Shown here: piece by piece, positions 33,324 through 42,898 of the stretch
Layout of the letters: the number at the start of each line of letters is the position of its first letter
Numbering within the stretch: position 1 is the stretch's first letter
Source of the DNA: Silvimonas soli
GTDB taxonomy: Bacteria > Pseudomonadota > Gammaproteobacteria > Burkholderiales > Chitinibacteraceae
Assembly (NCBI RefSeq): GCF_030035605.1
Contig: NZ_CP106736.1
Coordinates: 992,001-1,056,000 of the forward strand
DNA: 64,000 nt
Direction: 5' to 3'
Made by a program: the position numbers and the translations under genes
Notes under the pieces: model-generated
What the model was told of the DNA's origin: nothing
Databases searched by the model: none
Seen by the model: the letters and a program-made list of their open reading frames with translations, nothing else

Positions 33324-33926
33324 ATGGATCACAAACCGAGCCGTAAAGAAATAAGCCACGAGCGCATCGTTGCGGTTACGGCGCGGGCGATTCGTCGTGC
33401 GGGTTATGACGGTGTGGGCGTGGCCGACATCATGCAAGAAGCCGGGCTCACCCATGGCGGCTTTTATGCGCACTTCCCTTCCCGCAATGCCTTGCTGGTC
33501 GAGGCGCTCGAATATGTGACCCAGGAAGGTGCCGCCCTGTTTGCGCAGATGTTTGCCGACGGCAAAGCGCGCGGCGTGAGCCCTTTGCGGGCGTTAATTG
33601 AAGGATATTTGTCTGAGGACCATCTGACTGGCCAGGAATGTGGCTGTGTCGTTGCCGCACTGAGTTCGGAAATGTCGCGGCAGTCGCCCGAGGTACGGGA
33701 AGCATCCTGCGCCCGTATACAAAGCCTGATTACGCTGGTGCAGCGTGTTTTGCCGGCAAGGGTGGCGCCCGAGAACGCAGTGGTTATCGTCAGCACGCTG
33801 GTTGGGTCGCTGCAACTGGCTAGGGCCATGAGCGACAAAAACCAGGGCAAAGCGATTCTGGAAACCAGTCGACGAGCCTTGATTCAGCAATATGACCAAA
33901 CTGAGCCAGTCGCTGCGACTGCCTGA
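33324..33926 (+). CDS. TetR-family transcriptional regulator
   Basis: 200 residues from ATG at 33324 (MDHKPSRKEISHERIVAVTA); the frame is open further upstream but would run through the operator. The helix-turn-helix lies in RAGYDGVGVADIMQEAGLTH, followed by GGFYAHFPSRNALLVEALEY, the classic TetR end-of-HTH pattern. The C-terminal ligand domain is LTGQECGCVVAALSSEMSRQ onward. The palindrome at 33281 and its twin at 34024 suggest autorepression and repression of the adjacent SDR gene (inference). Confidence 0.9.
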   Translation: MDHKPSRKEISHERIVAVTARAIRRAGYDGVGVADIMQEAGLTHGGFYAHFPSRNALLVEALEYVTQEGAALFAQMFADGKARGVSPLRALIEGYLSEDHLTGQECGCVVAALSSEMSRQSPEVREASCARIQSLITLVQRVLPARVAPENAVVIVSTLVGSLQLARAMSDKNQGKAILETSRRALIQQYDQTEPVAATA

Positions 33927-34023
33927 CGCTGCGTTAGTCGCATCAGTAACACCCGCAAGTAGCCCGCAATTGTATGCCCGGTTTTTTGTAGCAACGCCGA
34001 AGTCGGCCTTTGTTTTTAATCAG

Positions 34024-34045
34024 AAATATGATGTCCATCATATTT
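34024..34045. promoter_or_regulatory. TetR-type operator upstream of the SDR gene
   Basis: AAATATGATG-TC-CATCATATTT, a perfect 10-bp inverted repeat with a 2-bp centre. It shares all but a few bases with the site at 33281-33302. Confidence 0.78.
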
Positions 34046-34099
34046 TATGGATTCAACGCCGTTATGGCGTCATTAACGCAGTTACTTCTGGAGAATCAC

Positions 34100-34807
34100 A
34101 TGGAACTCAAAAACGCTGTTGTTCTGGTTACCGGCGCCAATCGCGGCCTTGGTCTGGCCTTTGCGCGCGAGGCCCTGGCGCGCGGTGCGCGCAAGGTCTA
34201 TGCCGCTGCGCGCGACCCGGCCAGCATTACGCTACCCGGCGTGCAGGCGGTAAAGCTGGACGTCACCAATGCCGATGACGTCGCGACGGCGGCCCGAACC
34301 TTGGGCGACGTAACGGTGCTGATCAACAACGCCGGGATCGCTTTAATGGGAGGTTTTCTGGAGGAAAACAGCCTGGAGCAGGCTCGCGCGCAGATGGAAA
34401 CCAATTACTTTGGGCCACTGCGTTTGAGTCAGGCCTTTGCCGGCACGCTCGGTGCCAATGGCGGCGGCGCAATCCTCAATGTGCTGTCGGTGGTGTCGTG
34501 GATCAGTTCGCCCATGATGACCGGTTACAGCGCCAGCAAATCGGCGGCGTGGAGTCTGACCAATGGGCTGCGTCACCAATTGCGTGAGCAAAACACGCAA
34601 GTGCTGGGTTTGCATATGGGCTTTGTCGATACCGATCTGACGCGAGGGCTTGATGCGCCCAAAAGCTCGCCCGAAGCCATCGTCACCCGCGCGCTGGATG
34701 CGCTGGAAGCCGGTGCCGACGAAGTATTGGGCGATGAATTCACCGAGCAAGTCAAACAAGGGCTGTCCGCAGTGCCCGGTGTGTATCTGGGCTACGAACG
34801 CCCCTGA
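34100..34807 (+). CDS. Short-chain dehydrogenase/reductase
   Basis: 235 residues from ATG at 34100 (MELKNAVVLVTGANRGLGLA), with GGAG upstream. The cofactor motif TGANRGLG is at about residues 11-18, NNAG is near residue 78, and the catalytic YSASK is near 145, after a Ser in NVLSVVSWIS. The substrate is unknown; members near TetR genes often detoxify aldehydes or quinones. It lies 173 bp after the TetR gene, with its own operator copy. Confidence 0.9.
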   Translation: MELKNAVVLVTGANRGLGLAFAREALARGARKVYAAARDPASITLPGVQAVKLDVTNADDVATAARTLGDVTVLINNAGIALMGGFLEENSLEQARAQMETNYFGPLRLSQAFAGTLGANGGGAILNVLSVVSWISSPMMTGYSASKSAAWSLTNGLRHQLREQNTQVLGLHMGFVDTDLTRGLDAPKSSPEAIVTRALDALEAGADEVLGDEFTEQVKQGLSAVPGVYLGYERP

Positions 34808-34816
34808 CTTCAGCCG

Positions 34817-36439
34817 CTAAATGCGAAAACCGGCGACGATCTCTTTCATCTGTCTGGCCAGGCCACTGACGTTGGTGGCCTGATCCGCAGCGGTGCGCGT
34901 CGCGGCACCGTTGTGTTCGCTGCTCTGCGCCAGCAACTCCACATTGCGGGAGATAGACTCGTTGGCCAGGCTTTGCTCACGCACGGCCAACGCCACCTCG
35001 CCCATCGCCGCCACAATGCGGTCGCTGGCCTCATGCAGCTTGCGCACCACGCCGCCCGCCGCACTAGCCTGACTGCGGCAATCGTCTACCCGGTTCACCA
35101 CCAGTTCCATCTGGGTCACCACACGACCCACGCTGTCCTGAATATGCTGGATGGTGGATTGAATCTGGTTGGTTGATTGCGACGTATGCTCGGCCAGCTT
35201 GCGTACTTCATCCGCCACGACGGCAAAACCACGCCCTTGCTCACCGGCCCGCGCAGCCTCGATGGCGGCATTCAGCGCCAGCAAGTTGGTTTGCGATGCC
35301 AAGGCTTTGATCACATCCAGCACGCCAGAGATTTCGCTTGAATCCTTACCCAGCTGATCCACATCGCGTGCGGCCTCTTCGACCAACGTGGCAATCGTGG
35401 TGATGCTGTTTTCGGTGCGTTCGAACTCGTGGGCGCTTTGGCCGCTCTTGTCGCCAGCGTCTTGCGACAACGCGTGTGCCTCATGGGCCTCGGTAGAGGT
35501 ATGCGACAAGCTCACGGCGATTTGCTCGACGGCCGCCGCGATGCTGCCGGTATTCTGGTTCTGCAGCTCAGTGCTTTGCGCCAGTTGTCGCGACGCGCCA
35601 TCCAGCGCACCAGCGCTGGCAGACAACTCGCCGGAAACCGCATGCATGCGTTGTAACGCGGTCTGGACGTGCGCCAGACAGGTATTCAGCGCGCCACCCA
35701 AAGCGCCAATCTCATCATTTGAAGTCACCGCAATCCGCGAAGTGAAGTCGCTGTTGTCGGTAATGTTCTGAACCTTGGACGCCACCTCAGACAAGGGGCC
35801 GGTCACCGTACGCGTGGTCAGCCAGTAAAAACCGCTTAAGCCCGCAACAACTGCCACCACCATGCCGATCATGCTCAGCAGAAACTGGCGCTCCGCCAGT
35901 GCATGCGCTTGCGCCTGGATGCGGGTCGACTCGTCACCAATGCTGGCGACGGCTTTGGTCAACAACGTGGTCGGCGGGCGGTCGATACCCGCAACTGCGG
36001 CATCGCCAGCGGCGGGCACAAATCCGGCACTGCGAAAAGCCTCTAGCCCGCGACGGTAGCCTTGGCCCAGTTCTTTGTGGGCATCACGAAACTGGCGAAC
36101 CAGATCGGCACTTTCGCCAGGCGGCAAAGTTTGCTGCAAGTGGTCAGCAGACTCCTGCACCGCAGCTTCCTGCTTTTGAAAAGCGCCCCAGTGCTGTTCC
36201 AGCTTTGCGGCATCATGACCGCGTAGCAGCGTGTCTTTCCATTCCTGCACCTGAATTTTGAAAACTACCTGCATGCTCAGCACCTGCACCTGGGCATCTT
36301 GCAGTTGTTTGACCTCGGTTTCGTAGCGCCGCACGCTCGATTGCATGCCAGCGATACCGACAAAAGCGGCCGCTGCCACCAGACTGGCGGCAACGAGATA
36401 GCACACCAGAATCTTGCCTCGTACGGTACGCAAAAACAT
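34817..36439 (-). CDS. Methyl-accepting chemotaxis protein
   Basis: 540 residues. A first membrane segment is at about residues 10-30 (ILVCYLVAASLVAAAAFVGI), a second near 185-205 (FLLSMIGMVVAVVAGLSGFY), and between them a periplasmic helical ligand domain of about 150 residues. HAMP follows, then the signalling domain with the conserved tip IEAARAGEQGRGFAVVADEV. It should feed CheA through CheW or CheV. No pentapeptide CheR tether is seen at the C-terminus (ends VAGFRI). It stands alone, about 14 kb from the che genes. Confidence 0.95.
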   Translation of the reverse strand: MFLRTVRGKILVCYLVAASLVAAAAFVGIAGMQSSVRRYETEVKQLQDAQVQVLSMQVVFKIQVQEWKDTLLRGHDAAKLEQHWGAFQKQEAAVQESADHLQQTLPPGESADLVRQFRDAHKELGQGYRRGLEAFRSAGFVPAAGDAAVAGIDRPPTTLLTKAVASIGDESTRIQAQAHALAERQFLLSMIGMVVAVVAGLSGFYWLTTRTVTGPLSEVASKVQNITDNSDFTSRIAVTSNDEIGALGGALNTCLAHVQTALQRMHAVSGELSASAGALDGASRQLAQSTELQNQNTGSIAAAVEQIAVSLSHTSTEAHEAHALSQDAGDKSGQSAHEFERTENSITTIATLVEEAARDVDQLGKDSSEISGVLDVIKALASQTNLLALNAAIEAARAGEQGRGFAVVADEVRKLAEHTSQSTNQIQSTIQHIQDSVGRVVTQMELVVNRVDDCRSQASAAGGVVRKLHEASDRIVAAMGEVALAVREQSLANESISRNVELLAQSSEHNGAATRTAADQATNVSGLARQMKEIVAGFRI

Positions 36440-36588
36440 GGCAGCAGTCCTTTTGGGCAGAGTGCCCTTTGATCATAAGCGAACAGTACGAATTATGCTT
36501 ACAAGCTGATTCGTGGAGCGGGTTTTCTTTCAACACTACCGCGATTGGCGGGCCTCCCCCAAACCAACGTTAATTGATTGCGGCCAGT

Positions 36589-37806
36589 TCAATGGGTAAC
36601 CAGAAAACGCGAGATATCAATGCCGTAGTGCTCTGCCGCTTCCACGCCGACAATCCGGTCTTTGCCTCGCTGCACCGGAATGGCCATATTGATTTCCTGC
36701 GATGGCACGGGGCGATTGTGCTTGAGCGAGTACACCACTTTGAGACGCGGCTGCAGCGGCGTTGCGTTGTTGGCTTCAATCACCACCGCCAGGCGCTGGG
36801 ACTCCAGCTTCACCAGTGAACCCACTGGATAAATCCCTACCGTCCGGATAAACAACTGCACCAGTTCCGGATCAAAATGACTCGGACTCCACTCCCACAG
36901 TTTGCGCAGTACCTGTGAGGCCGGCAGACCTTTGTGATAACAGCGGTCGGAGGTCACCGCGTCGTAGACATCCACAATGGAAGCCATGCGCGTCAACAGG
37001 CTGATCTCGTCACCTTTGCGGTGATGCGGATAACCAGAGCCATCCATGCGCTCATGATGATGCAGCGTTACGTCCAGCGCTTCCGGGTCAATCCCTTCCA
37101 GCTGCCGCAGTACTTCCCACCCTTGCTGCGGATGGCCTTTGATGATGGTGAACTCTTCGTCGGTCAGGCGGCCGGGCTTGTCCAGAATATGATCGGGAAT
37201 CCGCATTTTGCCCACATCATGCAACAGGCCAGCCATGCCCGCTTTACGCACGGTTTCTGCGTCCAGCCCCATGCTTTTGGCAAACGCGATCATCAGCGTG
37301 CCCACCGCCACACTGTGCAGAAAGGTGTATTCGTTCTTGTCCCGAATGCACAGTAATCCGAGCATGGCACTGGGGTTGCGTTCGATCGAACCGGTAATGG
37401 CCTCAACCACATCTTCGACTTGCGCAATCTCGACCATGCGGCCCAGGCGCACGTCCTGCATGACCTTGCGAACGGCTCTGCTGGCTTGCTTGTGGATATT
37501 GTTGGCACGACGGATTTCGTCTTTAACCGCGACGGGAGCGGGCTTGGTGGGCTCCGCCAAAGCTTGCAGCAGTGTCGCTTCGGTTTCAGCCTGCACCTCT
37601 TCCAGCGTAGGCGCCTGCGCCACATCGGCACCACGACTGGAATCGATATAAAGCTCTTTCACCCCGGTGTCGCGAATCCGTTGCAGATCCTTGGGGTCAT
37701 CCAGCATGAACTGGTTGCGTACAAACGGGTGATCAAACCATGCCAGGTTCAAATCATGAATAAACATGCCCGTTGTAAGTTGCTCTATGGCTATTTTGTG
37801 AATCAT
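36589..37806 (-). CDS. HD-GYP domain cyclic di-GMP phosphodiesterase
   Basis: 405 residues. The N-terminal about 130 residues match the DUF3391 region often joined to HD-GYP domains (IAIEQLTTGMFIHDLNLAWF). The catalytic domain has HDVGKMRIPDHILDKPGRL, and HHERMDGSGYPHHRKGDEI, so both the HD metal site and the GYP motif are intact. It should hydrolyse c-di-GMP and favour motility. A perfect palindrome GCCAAATTTGGC (37873-37884) lies about 70 bp upstream and could be an operator. Confidence 0.93.
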   Translation of the reverse strand: MIHKIAIEQLTTGMFIHDLNLAWFDHPFVRNQFMLDDPKDLQRIRDTGVKELYIDSSRGADVAQAPTLEEVQAETEATLLQALAEPTKPAPVAVKDEIRRANNIHKQASRAVRKVMQDVRLGRMVEIAQVEDVVEAITGSIERNPSAMLGLLCIRDKNEYTFLHSVAVGTLMIAFAKSMGLDAETVRKAGMAGLLHDVGKMRIPDHILDKPGRLTDEEFTIIKGHPQQGWEVLRQLEGIDPEALDVTLHHHERMDGSGYPHHRKGDEISLLTRMASIVDVYDAVTSDRCYHKGLPASQVLRKLWEWSPSHFDPELVQLFIRTVGIYPVGSLVKLESQRLAVVIEANNATPLQPRLKVVYSLKHNRPVPSQEINMAIPVQRGKDRIVGVEAAEHYGIDISRFLVTH

Positions 37807-37993
37807 TGCTTGGCCCTGAGCAGCACGGGGATTAAATAAGCACCAGCATGCTTACCAATTATGTCAATTAAAGCCAAATTTGGCAGATTAGCTTTCAATT
37901 TACCAGCACTGCATGGAAACCGGCCAGTACGTACGTCGTGTTGTTCATCCCGGTTGCAAAAACGCGAACGCGCCACGTCGCCCAATTGAGTGC

Positions 37994-38443
37994 TTAGTCG
38001 AAGTGATAAATCAGCGGCACGCAGCCATAAGGTGGTGCAAACTCGACCGCGAAATCGGTAAAACCATGTCGGGTATAAAAACCGACGGCGGTACTGGAAG
38101 AGTTGGTACGGATGTGGCCACGTGGCGATTGGTCGGCACACGGAGCCAGAGCGTGCAGCAACAACTCGCTGCCCACACCCTGCCCATGCCATTGCGGATC
38201 AACATACAGCTCGGCCAGATTCCAGAATTTCTTGACCAGAATCACGCCCGCCAGCTTTCCCTGCCGCACCGACTTCAGCGCCAAATGAGCATCAGGGTCA
38301 GCCAGCCCGAGCGCGAAATTCTGCGCGATATGCTCAGCAAGTTCGGCCCATTCTTCGGCGGTAAGCGTTTGCGTGCCGAGGATTGCGGCATGGCTGACGC
38401 GCAAAGCGTCATCGAGATCTGCAGTGATGAGTGGTTCGATCAT
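37994..38443 (-). CDS. GNAT-family N-acetyltransferase
   Basis: 149 residues from ATG at 38443 (MIEPLITADLDDALRVSHAA); the longer frame overlaps the upstream gene. The acetyl-CoA site is WNLAELYVDPQWHGQGVGSE, with the Q-G-x-G loop QGVGSELL near residue 90; the C-terminal AVGFYTRHGF, is also typical. The acceptor is unknown. It follows a SnoaL-like gene by 59 bp. Confidence 0.88.
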   Translation of the reverse strand: MIEPLITADLDDALRVSHAAILGTQTLTAEEWAELAEHIAQNFALGLADPDAHLALKSVRQGKLAGVILVKKFWNLAELYVDPQWHGQGVGSELLLHALAPCADQSPRGHIRTNSSSTAVGFYTRHGFTDFAVEFAPPYGCVPLIYHFD

Positions 38444-38502
38444 GAGATGGCGAAGGCAGGTCGTTGGCGGCGCGAATGATCTACACACTTTATGACACTG
38501 AC

Positions 38503-38898
38503 TCACGCGCCGGTTGTTGGGGCAAACGGCTCGGTTGGCGTGCCTTGATGAAACACCATCTGCCATTGCCCGGCAGTACGGCGCCAGATTGAACTGCGCA
38601 GACTGTGGCGCTCCAGTTGCTCACCTGCTGCAGCCCACTGCGCCGAACGATATGTCAGCAAGGCCAGACCATCTGCCAGTAATTTGAGCGCGTAATCTTG
38701 CGAATAAAGCCGGACCGGTGCTTCTTCGGCCAATAGGGTCATGATGTCGGGCTTATGGTAAATCGCACCGGAGCAACCAAACTCCATGAAGTTGTCGTGC
38801 AGCAAGGCAGCGACCTGTGATGAATCGTGGCGCACGTCCGGCTGGTGCAAGGCCATTTCCAGGGCTTTAAGCGCTTCGAGCAGGTCGGATTGAGGCAT
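38503..38898 (-). CDS. SnoaL-like / DUF4440 protein
   Basis: 131 residues from ATG at 38898 (MPQSDLLEALKALEMALHQP). The sequence VAALLHDNFMEFGCSGAIYH, then RRTAGQWQMVFHQGTP near the end, is the usual pattern of NTF2-like DUF4440 proteins. It probably binds or turns over a small molecule. It sits 54 bp after fliJ on the same strand but is not a flagellar family. Confidence 0.85.
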   Translation of the reverse strand: MPQSDLLEALKALEMALHQPDVRHDSSQVAALLHDNFMEFGCSGAIYHKPDIMTLLAEEAPVRLYSQDYALKLLADGLALLTYRSAQWAAAGEQLERHSLRSSIWRRTAGQWQMVFHQGTPTEPFAPTTGA

Positions 38899-38952
38899 GG
38901 TGCGAGTCAGGAAGTGGTCTGTGAGAACCAGCATAGCCAACAGAGTGGCCGG

Positions 38953-39393
38953 CTAGAAACCTTTGTTGGTTTTGGGGCGACTGTTGAACTCATCGACCAG
39001 CTTTTGTTCCTGCCGCGATTCGCGTTTGATCTCGTCCACATTGTGCCGGTCTTCCAGCTTTTCGAAGGCTTTGACCTTTTTCTCGCATTCCTGCCAGGCC
39101 GCTTTGTGGCGATCATAGTCACGCTGCAGGCGCTCGACCTCGCCCTGCTGCTGGGTAGCCGCTTCATCCAGTCGCGCCAGGAAAACCTGATAGTCGCGCC
39201 ACTGGGTCACGGTCATGCCGCCCTGCCCGCTCTGCGTCAGCCGGGCTCGGTATTCATCGCGATAGCCATTTACCTGCACCAGCTTTTGCCGCGCCATCTC
39301 GGCCTTGGCCGCTGCGCTTTGCATGATGCGCGCGGCATCCTCGCGCTGGTCGCGACTGAGCGTCAACAATAGGGCAAACCGGAACTGTGCCAC
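38953..39393 (-). CDS. fliJ: Flagellar export chaperone FliJ
   Basis: 146 residues from GTG at 39393 (giving M-AQFRFALLLTLSRDQRED), with AAGG upstream. The chain is a long charged antiparallel coiled coil, as in FliJ, which escorts substrates and activates the export ATPase FliI. It is the last flagellar gene of the minus-strand run, 86 bp after fliI. Sequence identity is low in this family; position supports the call. Confidence 0.88.
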   Translation of the reverse strand: MAQFRFALLLTLSRDQREDAARIMQSAAAKAEMARQKLVQVNGYRDEYRARLTQSGQGGMTVTQWRDYQVFLARLDEAATQQQGEVERLQRDYDRHKAAWQECEKKVKAFEKLEDRHNVDEIKRESRQEQKLVDEFNSRPKTNKGF

Positions 39394-39479
39394 TTCTAAA
39401 ACCTTGTTATCACGCGTGCAGGTCGGACGGACTCGGCGCATTCATGCTGTTGGGAATGCTAATGGAATACTAGCGGATA

Positions 39480-40889
39480 TCAGCCGGGAAACACGCCAAA
39501 CAATTCACCCAGTTTGGCCCGCGAACCCGCGTAACCCTCGCGTTCTTCAATGGCTTGCTGCAAGAAATGCTCAAACGACGGAAAGCGACGAATGGCATCA
39601 TCCAGCGTTGGATCGCTGCCTTGCACGTAGGCGCCCACACTCAACAAGTCTCGGCTGCGCTGGTAACGCGACCACAAATGTTTGAAGCGGCGCACCAGTT
39701 CAAATTCCTGCGGCGACACAATATCGGTCATGACCCGGCTGATTGAGGCTTCGATATCAATAGCCGGATAGTGACCGGTTTCCGCCAGGCTGCGCGACAA
39801 CACAAAGTGGCCATCCAGAATGGCGCGGGCGTTATCGGCAATCGGGTCTTGCTGGTCATCGCCTTCCGACAGCACGGTATAAAACGCGGTGATGGAGCCG
39901 CCGCCCTCACGCCCGTTACCGGCCCGTTCGACCAGTTGTGGCAAACGCGCAAACACGGAGGCCGGATAACCCTTGGTCGCCGGTGGCTCACCGACGGCCA
40001 GGGCGATTTCACGCTGCGCCATGGCATAACGCGTCAGCGAATCCATGATCAGCAAGACATTCTTGCCTTCGTTGCGGAAATACTCGGCAATGCTGGTTGC
40101 GTACGCGGCGCCGTACAGTCGCAACAAGGGCGGCGTGTCTGCTGGCGCGGCAACCACGACCGAGCGTTGCAAGCCGGATTCGCCCAGGATGTTCTCGATG
40201 AAATCCTTGACCTCGCGACCACGCTCGCCGATCAGTCCCACAACCACTACGTCGGCGGTGGTATAGCGGGCCATCATCCCCAGCAAAACGGATTTACCGA
40301 CACCGGAACCGGCAAACAGCCCCAGCCGTTGCCCGCGCCCTACGGTGAGCAACGCGTTGATGGCGCGCACACCGACGTCCATAACCTCACGCACCGGCTC
40401 GCGATACATCGGATTGAACGGGCGCGAGAACAATGGCATCCAGTCGTCACTCTCCAATCGGCCTTTGCCATCCAGCGGCCGCCCCAGCGCATCAATAATG
40501 CGCCCGAGCAAACCCCAGCCGACCGGCACCTGACGACCATGATCTTCGATACGCCGTTGCGGCGGGCGCGGCTTGCCATACTCCGGCACCCACGCCGCGA
40601 TATCTTCGTGCGGTACGACTTCTGCGCCCGGCTCTACGCCATACAACTCGGCCACCGGCATCAGAAACAACCGGTCTTCCTGAAAGCCGACCACGACGGC
40701 TTCCACTGCCAGATTGCCTGGAGTCATCACCTCGCAAGAGGCACCAATCGGCAAACGCAGCCCCGTGGCTTCCAGCACCAGACCAGAGACACGCACCAGC
40801 TTGCCGCGTGGCAACCAGGGTCGAATATGTTTACTGGCAACGGCACACTCTTCGAGATAGAGCTTGCAGGCGTCAAACGGGTTCGTCAT
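39480..40889 (-). CDS. fliI: Flagellum-specific export ATPase FliI
   Basis: 469 residues from ATG at 40889 (MTNPFDACKLYLEECAVASK). The Walker A loop is GLFAGSGVGKSVLLG (near residue 180), followed by GLIGERGREVKDFIENILG, the signature of FliI and its type III homologues. Walker B is LLIMDSLTRYAMAQREI. It forms the hexameric ATPase ring under the flagellar export gate. The start overlaps the fliH end by 17 bp, so the genes are translationally coupled. Confidence 0.96.
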   Translation of the reverse strand: MTNPFDACKLYLEECAVASKHIRPWLPRGKLVRVSGLVLEATGLRLPIGASCEVMTPGNLAVEAVVVGFQEDRLFLMPVAELYGVEPGAEVVPHEDIAAWVPEYGKPRPPQRRIEDHGRQVPVGWGLLGRIIDALGRPLDGKGRLESDDWMPLFSRPFNPMYREPVREVMDVGVRAINALLTVGRGQRLGLFAGSGVGKSVLLGMMARYTTADVVVVGLIGERGREVKDFIENILGESGLQRSVVVAAPADTPPLLRLYGAAYATSIAEYFRNEGKNVLLIMDSLTRYAMAQREIALAVGEPPATKGYPASVFARLPQLVERAGNGREGGGSITAFYTVLSEGDDQQDPIADNARAILDGHFVLSRSLAETGHYPAIDIEASISRVMTDIVSPQEFELVRRFKHLWSRYQRSRDLLSVGAYVQGSDPTLDDAIRRFPSFEHFLQQAIEEREGYAGSRAKLGELFGVFPG

Positions 40890-41739
40890 CGGCCGGTACG
40901 TCCAGATCAAGCGAAAGTGCATCCAGCGCTGCGGGCGACAGCGCCTCTTCGGCCGCTGGCACCTCGGCGTGCCAGGCCAGATCCGGGCGAGCATCGCGTT
41001 TCAGCACCCGCAGTTGCGCTGCCCAGCGAGCAGTCAGCGAGAGATCAGCCCGCGAAATAGGCGTTTCAATCCGGCAGCCGCCGGGGGTTTGATTGGGATC
41101 AGCGACCACTCGCCAGATTTCGGAAGGCAATTCGACCCCCATCATGGAGTTGATTGCCGCAATGTCGTCGGGATGCGCAAGGATGCGTGCTGGCGCCCGC
41201 GCCGCTGGCATGGAGTCGATCAGTTCGCGAATCACCGGCAATACGCGCTGCCGATCTGCGGCGATTTCGACCCGGGCCACTTCACGCGCCACCACCAGTG
41301 CCAGATCGAGTACCGATTCGGCTAGCTCAGCCTGCGCATTGGCAGAGAAATTTTCCAGTTGCTCCAGCAACGCCTTGAGCCGTGCGACTTCATCCGCCGC
41401 CTCGGCCCGCCCGGCTTCCAGGCCAATTGCATGGCCGGTATCAAAGCCTTCTTGCTGGGCCTGCTGGTGGATTGCTTCGAGTTCTTCTGCGGTGGGCAAT
41501 GGCACGCCGGGCGCAGGCGCGTGCGCGGCTTCTGGCTCAGCGGTGACTGGCGCGGCAGTCTCGGCAGGACTGGCGACCGTTGCGGACGCGGCCTCAGGCA
41601 CTGGAGCAGCCGCAGCCGGGATCGGCGCTTGGCCGGGACGCACGCGCACCGGGGACGGATCGTCGATCGTGCCGAGTTCCCAACGCTCCCACGCGGTGAG
41701 TTCTTCGCGGGGGATGACGCGACGCATTGAATTAGCCAT
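40873..41739 (-). CDS. fliH: Flagellar assembly protein FliH
   Basis: 288 residues. The N-terminus (MRRVIPREELTAWERWELGT) is followed by an Ala/Pro-rich linker (about residues 35-85) and a coiled-coil region. The C-terminal domain, QVLPVIRELIDSM-like with LVVAREVARVEI, is the part that binds FliI and holds it at the C-ring. It begins 14 bp after the fliG stop. Confidence 0.92.
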   Translation of the reverse strand: MANSMRRVIPREELTAWERWELGTIDDPSPVRVRPGQAPIPAAAAPVPEAASATVASPAETAAPVTAEPEAAHAPAPGVPLPTAEELEAIHQQAQQEGFDTGHAIGLEAGRAEAADEVARLKALLEQLENFSANAQAELAESVLDLALVVAREVARVEIAADRQRVLPVIRELIDSMPAARAPARILAHPDDIAAINSMMGVELPSEIWRVVADPNQTPGGCRIETPISRADLSLTARWAAQLRVLKRDARPDLAWHAEVPAAEEALSPAALDALSLDLDVPADDEPV

Positions 41740-41753
41740 AAGTTTTGCGCCGC

Positions 41754-42761
41754 TTATTCAACGACGCCTTCTTCGCCCTTGCCGGAGAGCACGATCTGCC
41801 CTTCGTCAGCCAAGCGGCGTACAATTTTGAGAATTTCTTTCTGTTCGGATTCGACTTCCGACAACTTGACCGGCCCTTTGGCCTCCAGGTCATCACGCAG
41901 CATTTCGGCAGCGCGCTGCGACATGTTCTTGAAGATTTTGTCGCGCAATTGCGGGCTGGTGCCTTTGAGGGCAATGACCAGCGAATCGGACTGGATTTCA
42001 CGCAACAGTAACTGAATGCCGCGGTCGTCGATGTCCAGCACATTGTCGAAGGTGAACATCTTGTCCTGGATGCGCTGAGCCAGTTCTGGGTCGTATTCGC
42101 GCACGCTGGTAATGGCCGAAGCCTCGACCACGCCGCCCATAAAGTTGAGGATGTCTGCCGCCATCTGCACGCCACCCATCGCGCTTTTTTTGATCTTGTC
42201 CGACCCGGATAGCAACTGGGTTAGCACATCGTTCAGTTCTTTGAGCGCGGCGGGCTGCACGCCTTCCAGCGTGGCAATGCGCAGCAGCACGTCATTGCGG
42301 TTACGTTCAACAAAATGCGAGAGAATTTCAGAAGCCTGATCGGGTTCGAGGTGAACCAGAATCGTGGCGATAATCTGCGGGTGCTCGTTTTTAATGAGCT
42401 CGGCCACAGCGGCAGAATCCATCCATTTGAGGGACTCAATGCCGTTGTTGTCGTTGCCCTGCAAGATACGATCCAGCAGATTGGCGGCCTTGTCCGAGCC
42501 CAGCGCCTTGGTCAGCACCGAGCGGATATATTCATCGGCCGCGCCCAGATTGGCGCGATTTTGCGATGACGACATAAAGTCGCCCAGCACGCCTTCAACC
42601 TCTTCGCGCTTGACGTTATCCATGCCGGCCATGGTGAAGCCCAGCTTCTGGACTTCTTTCGGACCCAGGTAGCGAAACACCTCAACCGCAGCATCTTCGC
42701 CCAGCGTCATCAACAAGATGGCCGCTTTACGTACGCCTTCTTCATTCAATGTGGCGGCCAT
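41754..42761 (-). CDS. fliG: Flagellar motor switch protein FliG
   Basis: 335 residues from ATG at 42761 (MAATLNEEGVRKAAILLMTL), with GGGAG upstream; a further 12 codons upstream are not family-like. Middle-domain motifs EHPQIIATILVHLEPDQASE and the C-terminal torque helix region MFTFDNVLDIDDRGIQLLLR are as expected. It joins the MS-ring (FliF) to the C-ring and contacts MotA. It lies between fliF and fliH. Confidence 0.97.
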   Translation of the reverse strand: MAATLNEEGVRKAAILLMTLGEDAAVEVFRYLGPKEVQKLGFTMAGMDNVKREEVEGVLGDFMSSSQNRANLGAADEYIRSVLTKALGSDKAANLLDRILQGNDNNGIESLKWMDSAAVAELIKNEHPQIIATILVHLEPDQASEILSHFVERNRNDVLLRIATLEGVQPAALKELNDVLTQLLSGSDKIKKSAMGGVQMAADILNFMGGVVEASAITSVREYDPELAQRIQDKMFTFDNVLDIDDRGIQLLLREIQSDSLVIALKGTSPQLRDKIFKNMSQRAAEMLRDDLEAKGPVKLSEVESEQKEILKIVRRLADEGQIVLSGKGEEGVVE

Positions 42762-42898
42762 AACGAGTGCTCCCGAGGTGAGGTAGTACAAACACAATCA
42801 ATGAGAAAAAACAGAAAACCAGAATCTGCCGAGGTAATTAGCAGCAAACAGAATTACGCATTGCCGTTCGACCTCAAGCCATTGCCAGCGAGAAACGC

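Noticed and set aside
39771..41060. 429-codon plus-strand frame opposite fliI/fliH
   Set aside because: Shadow of the flagellar genes in high-GC codon context; no motif and no ribosome site.
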